DNA from: an uncultured Eubacteriales bacterium
GTDB lineage: Bacteria > Bacillota > Clostridia > Oscillospirales > Acutalibacteraceae
Assembly: GCA_934464615.1 (NCBI GenBank)
Contig: CAKSKA010000009.1
Coordinates: 5,480 to 69,479 of the forward strand
Direction of reading: 5' to 3'
DNA: 64,000 nt
In this document: positions 59,709 through 64,000 of the stretch, one piece after another
How positions within the stretch are numbered: position 1 is the first letter of the stretch
Layout of the letters: every line of letters begins with the position of its first letter
Notes under the pieces: generated by a model
Told to the model about the DNA's origin: nothing
The model's database searches: none
The model's input: the letters and a program-made list of their open reading frames with translations, nothing else
Position numbers and translations under genes: made by a program

Positions 59709-60857
59709 CTACTTGCCCTCCTTCGGCATACCCGACTCGTCATCGCTGATTTTTACATCGGTAGACAAGATGGCATCCATCTTAATTTTTGTATCTATTC
59801 TGTTCCAGCTGGACTCGTCATCGTTTATTGTTTCGGGTTTTTTGCCTGCCTTAAAGATTTTCTTTTTAAGGTTATGCCAACTCATCCTTTCTTTAAATGG
59901 CGCGAGTTTCGGCGCATTACCGAATACTACAACCACTATAAGAATAAGCGCATATACCAACAGTTTCATTGCGGCAAGTCCGCCTGTTAAAACATTCTGC
60001 AACTTAAAGTTCAAGTATGTTATAAGCGCAGCCGCTATAATAGAGCCGTTTATGTTACCCATACCGCCTAAAACTACCATAACAAGTATTTCTATTGAGT
60101 AGTTGTATGAAAACGTACCGTAAAGCACGGGGTTTGTAAAGTGACCGTATATAACACCGGCAAGTCCTGCAAAGAATGCAGAAAAAGTAAATACAAACAG
60201 TTTATAAAATGTTATGTTAATACCCATTGCCTTTGCCGCTATTTCGTTATCGCGTATAGCGGTAATAGCTCTGCCGTGTTTTGAACGGATAAGGTTTTGG
60301 ATAAGGAACAGCGTTACAAGCACCGCAATAAAAGCAATAACATACAACTGCTTTGTGTTAATCTGTATGCTGTCTGTAAGCAATCCCTTTGCCCCGCCGA
60401 ACATAGACAAATTTTTAAATACGTTGCGTACTATTTCTCCGAAAGCCAATGTTACAATGGCAAGATAGTCGCCTTTAAGGCGCAATGCCGGCAAACCGAT
60501 TATCAGTCCGAAAACAGCAGCCGCAACTCCGCCTATCAGCATGGAGATTACAAGAACAAGCACAGGATTTCCTATCGGTTTTTCAAGCAATGTTGCACAG
60601 TAGCAACCTATATATGCACCGACGCACATAAATCCGGCATGACCGAGTGACAACTCGCCGAGGAAACCTACTACAAGGTTAAGGGATACCGCAAGTATAA
60701 TGCTGTAAGCGATACGTACAAGCACGCCTGCTACCGAACGGGTAAGTCCGCCTGTAGCGTCAAGTATCATCATAGCAGCCGTGAAAGCTATAATAACAAT
60801 GTAGTTGATTTGATACTTGAATTTAAAATTTTTCTTAAAATCAGTTGCAAATGACAT
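59709..60857 (-). CDS. livM: Branched-chain amino acid ABC permease LivM
   Basis: This is a 382-residue membrane protein with about ten segments; LSLGHAGFMCVGAYIGCY and RLKGDYLAIVTLAFGEIVRNVF are diagnostic. A polar C-terminal tail of about 50 residues (after the AKLAPFKERMSWHNL region) is longer than in many homologues. It lies 6 bases after livH. Confidence 0.94.
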   Translation of the reverse strand: MSFATDFKKNFKFKYQINYIVIIAFTAAMMILDATGGLTRSVAGVLVRIAYSIILAVSLNLVVGFLGELSLGHAGFMCVGAYIGCYCATLLEKPIGNPVLVLVISMLIGGVAAAVFGLIIGLPALRLKGDYLAIVTLAFGEIVRNVFKNLSMFGGAKGLLTDSIQINTKQLYVIAFIAVLVTLFLIQNLIRSKHGRAITAIRDNEIAAKAMGINITFYKLFVFTFSAFFAGLAGVIYGHFTNPVLYGTFSYNYSIEILVMVVLGGMGNINGSIIAAALITYLNFKLQNVLTGGLAAMKLLVYALILIVVVVFGNAPKLAPFKERMSWHNLKKKIFKAGKKPETINDDESSWNRIDTKIKMDAILSTDVKISDDESGMPKEGK

Positions 60858-60863
60858 TTGTTA

Positions 60864-61727
60864 TTACACCTTCTCTCTGCGCTTTTTACCGAGCAAGCCT
60901 ATAGGTCTTACAAGCAGAATTACTATAAGCAAGCTGAACTCTATTGCCGTGGTATAATCCTTTAAAGCCGGAATACTTAAGCATACTTTTTCAACAATGC
61001 CGAGTAACACGCCGCCTATCATGGCGCCCGGTATGGAGCCTATACCGCCTATTACCGCAGCGGTAAATGCCTTTATTCCCGGTATGGAGCCGAGCATCGG
61101 TTCAACAGCCGGTATTTGCATTAAATAGAAGAATGAAGCAAACGCCGCCAAAGCGGAGCCTATTGCAAATGTAACTGTAATTATGGTATTTACGTTAACA
61201 CCCATAAGCTGTGCTGCGTCCCTGTCCTCAGACACGGCAAGCATAGCGCGGCCTGTACGGGTGTATTTTACAAACAGTTGAAGCGACGCCATTATAACAG
61301 CGCCCACAACAAGAGTTATTATTGTGTTAACGCTTATGTTGGAGCCGAATATATTTACCATACCGTAATTCGGCAAAGAAATATTGTGCGGTTTTGCGCC
61401 GAATATAAGCTGCGCCGCACCCTGCAAAAGATAGCTGACGCCGATTGCGGTAATAAGTACCGCCAAAGGCGAAGCACCGCGCAAAGGCTTATACGCAAGT
61501 TTTTCTATAAGCACACCCATAAGGCTGCACACAATTATAGAAATAACAAATCCTATGTATACATTTCCCCCGAAATTAACGGTTGTAAGTATTGCATATG
61601 CACCAATCATAATAATATCGCCGTGTGCAAAGTTAAGAAGTTTTGCAATACCGTAAACCATTGTGTAGCCAAGCGCTATAAGTGCATAAACCGCACCCAG
61701 ACTTAAGCCGTCCAATAAAATACTCAT
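60864..61727 (-). CDS. livH: Branched-chain amino acid ABC permease LivH
   Basis: This is a 287-residue permease with about eight segments. LLDGLSLGAVYALIALGYTMVYGI and LNFAHGDIIMIGAY open the protein, and FTAAVIGGIGSIPGAMIGGVLLG is the conserved loop. ATG 61727 has GGGG upstream; the frame is open to 61790. It is separated from livK by about 190 bases containing a hairpin. Confidence 0.93.
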   Translation of the reverse strand: MSILLDGLSLGAVYALIALGYTMVYGIAKLLNFAHGDIIMIGAYAILTTVNFGGNVYIGFVISIIVCSLMGVLIEKLAYKPLRGASPLAVLITAIGVSYLLQGAAQLIFGAKPHNISLPNYGMVNIFGSNISVNTIITLVVGAVIMASLQLFVKYTRTGRAMLAVSEDRDAAQLMGVNVNTIITVTFAIGSALAAFASFFYLMQIPAVEPMLGSIPGIKAFTAAVIGGIGSIPGAMIGGVLLGIVEKVCLSIPALKDYTTAIEFSLLIVILLVRPIGLLGKKRREKV

Positions 61728-61866
61728 TATTGTATTCCCCTTACTGATTTTTTGCGGTTTGCACCGAAAAGCCATAACGACCGCAAACAAATTGTTATAG
61801 CTTGTCGGAACAAACCCCTTCCCGCAGTGCTGACAGCCGTTTGCCCATAAGCTCTGCAGTAATACA

Positions 61867-61893
61867 CTTATCCGGACTGTACGTCCGGATAAG
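61867..61893 (-). terminator. Hairpin between livK and livH
   Basis: Perfect 11-base arms (CTTATCCGGAC) with a 5-base loop and no T-run. It likely stabilises livK mRNA or partly stops transcription, so that binding protein exceeds the membrane subunits. Confidence 0.6.
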
Positions 61894-61916
61894 GTATTTA
61901 TACTATTATACTACAA

Positions 61917-63041
61917 TTATTTGTTAAGTTCAACAATTACCGGAACTTTCGCGCAAGCACCTGTTGCATCCCAAGTCATTTTACCGGTAACGCCTTCGTA
62001 TGTGAAGGATTTATCTGTTATAGCGGCTATAACTTTGTCGCTCAAATCCTTAACGCTGATCTTTGTGTCGTTTACACCGGCAGCTTTCATAGCTTCGAAT
62101 ATAGCGTAAACAGCATCGTAACCGTCAGCGGCAAACTGGTCGGGAGCAGAACCGTATTTAGCTTTGTAAGCACTTACAAATGCTGCTGCTTTTGTTTCGG
62201 TAGAATTTACATCGAAAGGAGTGATGTACTTAACCGCATTTTTAACAGAAGCGTCAAGCTGTTCTGCAACGCCGTCAAGACCGTCGCATCCGAAAAGTAC
62301 CGCATTGCAGCCCTTTGCAGCGCAAGCTTTGGCGATAAGGCCTGCCTCAGTGTAGTAGATGGGGAGGAATATTACATCGCAGTCCTTTAAAGTTTCAACC
62401 TGTGTTGAGAAGTCACGGTTGTTTTCTTTATCAAAAGACTGTGTTGTATATGTTTTGCCGAGTTTTGCCATTTCTTCGGTAAATGCTTTGTAAATACCGC
62501 TGGAATAATCATCGGAAGAATCATATATAACGCCGATGTTGCTGTAGTTCTTTACAAGCTCTTCCGCAGCAAGAACGCCCTGATCCGGATCGCCGAAGCA
62601 TACACGGAACGCTGTGGGACGGTCTGCAATAATGTTAGCGGCAGAAGCCGAAGGTGTCATAAAGAACAAATCGTCTTTAGCTGCTTTAGAAGCAAATGCT
62701 TCGCAAGAACCTGATGTTACCGAACCGAGTGAAATCTGCATACCTTTATCGAAAAGCTGATCATATCCGGCAGAAGCATCTTCTGCTGTAGCTTTATCAT
62801 CAAGCATTTCAAATTTAAATTTAGCACCGTTCAAGCCGCCTGCTGCGTTGATCTCGTCAACTGCAAGCTGCGCACCGTTCTGTACCGAAATACCGTAAGC
62901 GCTTGCACTTCCGGTAAGCGGGCCGGTTGCACCGATAAAATAGGTATCACCATCACTGTCTTTGCTGCCGCAACCCGCGAAACAGGTAGCGACCATTGCC
63001 GCAGCCATTACTGCGCCAACAACTTTTTTAAAGTTTTTCAT
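61917..63041 (-). CDS. livK: Branched-chain amino acid ABC substrate-binding lipoprotein LivK
   Basis: This is a 374-residue type I periplasmic-binding fold protein with a lipoprotein signal (lipobox FAGC, near residue 23). FIGATGPLTGSASAYGISVQNGAQLAVDEINAAGG and MTPSASAANI are typical of Leu/Ile/Val-binding proteins. It captures the amino acid at the membrane surface for LivHMGF. A UUCG-capped mini-hairpin (63091-63106) lies in its leader. Confidence 0.93.
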   Translation of the reverse strand: MKNFKKVVGAVMAAAMVATCFAGCGSKDSDGDTYFIGATGPLTGSASAYGISVQNGAQLAVDEINAAGGLNGAKFKFEMLDDKATAEDASAGYDQLFDKGMQISLGSVTSGSCEAFASKAAKDDLFFMTPSASAANIIADRPTAFRVCFGDPDQGVLAAEELVKNYSNIGVIYDSSDDYSSGIYKAFTEEMAKLGKTYTTQSFDKENNRDFSTQVETLKDCDVIFLPIYYTEAGLIAKACAAKGCNAVLFGCDGLDGVAEQLDASVKNAVKYITPFDVNSTETKAAAFVSAYKAKYGSAPDQFAADGYDAVYAIFEAMKAAGVNDTKISVKDLSDKVIAAITDKSFTYEGVTGKMTWDATGACAKVPVIVELNK

Positions 63042-63139
63042 TGTCTTTACCCCTTTTCAATTAATAGTTTGAAAATTAATTTTTATTTTTCAGCCGAAGC
63101 TGTAAAATACATTAAACAAATGCCCATTTAACAAAAAAA

Positions 63140-63161
63140 CGGTTTCGTTTTCACGAAACCG
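63140..63161 (-). terminator. Terminator of the 76-codon small gene
   Basis: Eight-base arms CGGTTTCG/CGAAACCG are followed on the minus strand by seven T. It sits 32 bases after the small gene and upstream of livK. Confidence 0.85.
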
Positions 63162-63192
63162 AACATTTGCTGAAACCTTAACTTTTTAAAAT

Positions 63193-63423
63193 TCACGGTT
63201 TGCTGCAAACGTTCTGCTTCGCCACGTTCATAATTCGAATAATTGCAATAATGCTTATGACGGCGGATAGAATGACGTTGTTTGCAAGTATGCAAAACGA
63301 AAAAGACGCCGCAAGAGCAGCGTCAGTCAAGGTAAGATTGTTATTTGCGCAACGAGAAGCGGCCGATGTATGTGCATCAGTGTGATTTTCACTGTTAAAC
63401 TTTTTAAAAGTAAAGTTACACAT
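63193..63423 (-). CDS. Small membrane protein, stand-alone unit, unknown function
   Basis: This is a 76-residue protein. A polar N-terminus rich in Asn, Thr, His and Ser is followed by one hydrophobic stretch (about residues 35-66) and a short basic tail; there are four Cys. AGAAGGAG lies nine bases before the ATG. A perfect consensus promoter lies upstream and an intrinsic terminator downstream, so the unit is complete. I recognise no family. A regulatory RNA that happens to contain the frame is an alternative. Confidence 0.6.
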   Translation of the reverse strand: MCNFTFKKFNSENHTDAHTSAASRCANNNLTLTDAALAASFSFCILANNVILSAVISIIAIIRIMNVAKQNVCSKP

Positions 63424-63455
63424 TTTTTGTCGCTCCTTCTTAAATCTTGTTTAGG

Positions 63456-63484
63456 ATTATATAACTTGTACGCCTATTTGTCAA
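63456..63484 (-). promoter_or_regulatory. Consensus promoter of the 76-codon gene
   Basis: On the minus strand, TTGACA (63484-63479) and TATAAT (63461-63456) are spaced exactly 17 bases. Confidence 0.85.
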
Positions 63485-63542
63485 GCGATTTTAAACATTT
63501 TTTTAACATTTGTCGCTTTCGCACAAAAAAGCGCAAAACAGG

Positions 63543-63761
63543 TTACTGTGTTATATTAAAATTACCGTCTTGTGTAACGCTGGCATCATTATTCCACCAA
63601 TCCGCTATCTCATCAATCTCGGATTGGGTGTAACTGTGCGTGCTGCTGTTGTCTTTGTTATCATTCTTTTTTGATTTGCCCAAAAGTATACCTATAACAA
63701 TCAACACCGCCGCAAGTATTGCAGCGCATATTATAATTAACATCCTGCGTTCTTTTTTCAT
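63543..63761 (-). CDS. Small membrane-anchored protein of unknown function
   Basis: This is a 72-residue protein with a basic start (MKKERR), a hydrophobic helix (residues 7-27) and a polar Asn/Asp/Ser/Thr-rich extracytoplasmic tail containing a YTQSEIDEIADWWNN segment. TGAGGTAG lies 7-8 bases before the ATG. It has its own promoter. No family is recognised. Confidence 0.65.
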   Translation of the reverse strand: MKKERRMLIIICAAILAAVLIVIGILLGKSKKNDNKDNSSTHSYTQSEIDEIADWWNNDASVTQDGNFNITQ

Positions 63762-63795
63762 AATATCTACCTCAAAATCAAATAAATACTATTAA

Positions 63796-63824
63796 ATTTT
63801 AACCCATTTAATTTATTTTGTCAA
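63796..63824 (-). promoter_or_regulatory. Promoter of the 72-codon gene
   Basis: On the minus strand, TTGACA (63824-63819) and TAAAAT (63801-63796) are separated by 17 bases. It lies directly after the preceding hairpin. Confidence 0.75.
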
Positions 63825-63825
63825 G

Positions 63826-63860
63826 AAATAACGCTCCGGTGTTTGACCGGAGCGTTATTT
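63826..63860 (-). terminator. Terminator of the gene at the window end
   Basis: Fourteen-base perfect arms (AAATAACGCTCCGG) surround a 7-base loop, 12 bases after the stop codon. Confidence 0.8.
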
Positions 63861-63871
63861 AACTGTTTATT

Positions 63872-64000
63872 TTACTTTTCAAGACCTTTTTTAAGGTTAT
63901 CAAGCTGGCGGCGGAGTTCCGCGGGTAATTTATCGCCGAACTTCTTGTAATGTTCTTCTATCTCCGCTGCTTCCTTCTCCCATACTTCCTTATCTACGGT
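63872..64000 (-). CDS. C-terminal fragment, possibly GTP-dependent PEP carboxykinase
   Basis: The last 42 residues and stop of a minus-strand gene that begins beyond the window: an acidic/basic amphipathic helix pair (EVWEKEAAEIEEHY, KFGDKLPAEL, RRQLDNLKKGLEK). The IEEHYxKFGDxLP pattern resembles the C-terminal tail of GTP-type phosphoenolpyruvate carboxykinases, but the catalytic part is not visible. The reading frame is certain, the function is not. Confidence 0.45.
   Translation of the reverse strand, partial: TVDKEVWEKEAAEIEEHYKKFGDKLPAELRRQLDNLKKGLEK

Noticed and set aside
63200..63385. 61-codon plus-strand frame opposite the small membrane protein
   Set aside because: No ribosome site or promoter on that strand, whereas the minus strand has both and a terminator.

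Overview
The window looks like a chromosomal contig from an anaerobic, spore-forming Clostridia, most likely a gut Oscillospirales/Ruminococcaceae-type organism. The supporting evidence is a complete spoIIIAA-AH operon with spoIIE, a PdaB-like deacetylase, a bile salt hydrolase, rubrerythrin, L-rhamnose catabolism, a DUF3793-flavodoxin pair and strong Shine-Dalgarno sites. Most genes prefer ATA for Ile and CTT for Leu. The first 3 kb (ATC/CTG-rich) and, less strongly, the ferredoxin/Crp pair near 23.5-24.9 kb do not, which suggests transfer. I saw no CRISPR array, prophage or insertion sequence.

Layout. 1-3.15 kb: end of a zinc-type acquisition cassette (ZnuC end, ZnuB permease, Cys-depleted L33, COG0523 GTPase, lipoprotein), closed by a strong hairpin. 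3.2-7.1 kb: RuvX, phosphatase, PfoR-type membrane protein, Nth, pyridoxal kinase. 7.1-11.6 kb: rhamnose cluster (AraC regulator, rhaB, rhaA, rhaD). 11.7-17.8 kb: rubrerythrin, membrane protein, PcrA, AsnS, PdaB-like deacetylase. 17.9-18.05 kb: isolated 5S rRNA with its own promoter. 18.2-23.1 kb: ABC-2 exporter operon, galT, tRNA-Ser(GGA). 23.3-26.3 kb: Fe-S protein/Crp divergent pair and DUF3793-flavodoxin behind two GTTAG-N6-CTAAC boxes. 26.3-30.9 kb: bile salt hydrolase, BrnQ, cytidylate-kinase-like protein, FucO. 30.9-39.8 kb: spoIIE, Asp23, spoIIIAH to AA, PIG-L deacetylase. 39.9-47.9 kb: YebC, DusB, PolA, deacetylase, an arginine-phosphatase/RimI fusion, TsaD, lipid kinase. 48-52.9 kb: mreBCD, PBP2, mgsA. 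52.9-58.2 kb: hisS, aspS, small exporter, flippase. 58.2-63.05 kb: livKHMGF importer. 63.1-64 kb: two small membrane-protein genes, each with its own promoter, and the 3' end of another gene.

How genes work together. RhaA, RhaB and RhaD convert L-rhamnose to DHAP and L-lactaldehyde. FucO, encoded 19 kb away, would reduce the lactaldehyde, and MgsA can divert DHAP to methylglyoxal. SpoIIE and SpoIIIAA-AH form a sporulation block read on the minus strand; the spoIIE upstream region has a -10/-35 pair spaced 21 bp with a 0A-like box. MreBCD and PBP2 form the elongation machinery. Many housekeeping promoters are readable as near-consensus -35/-10 pairs with 17-bp spacing, and most convergent gene pairs share one hairpin terminator.
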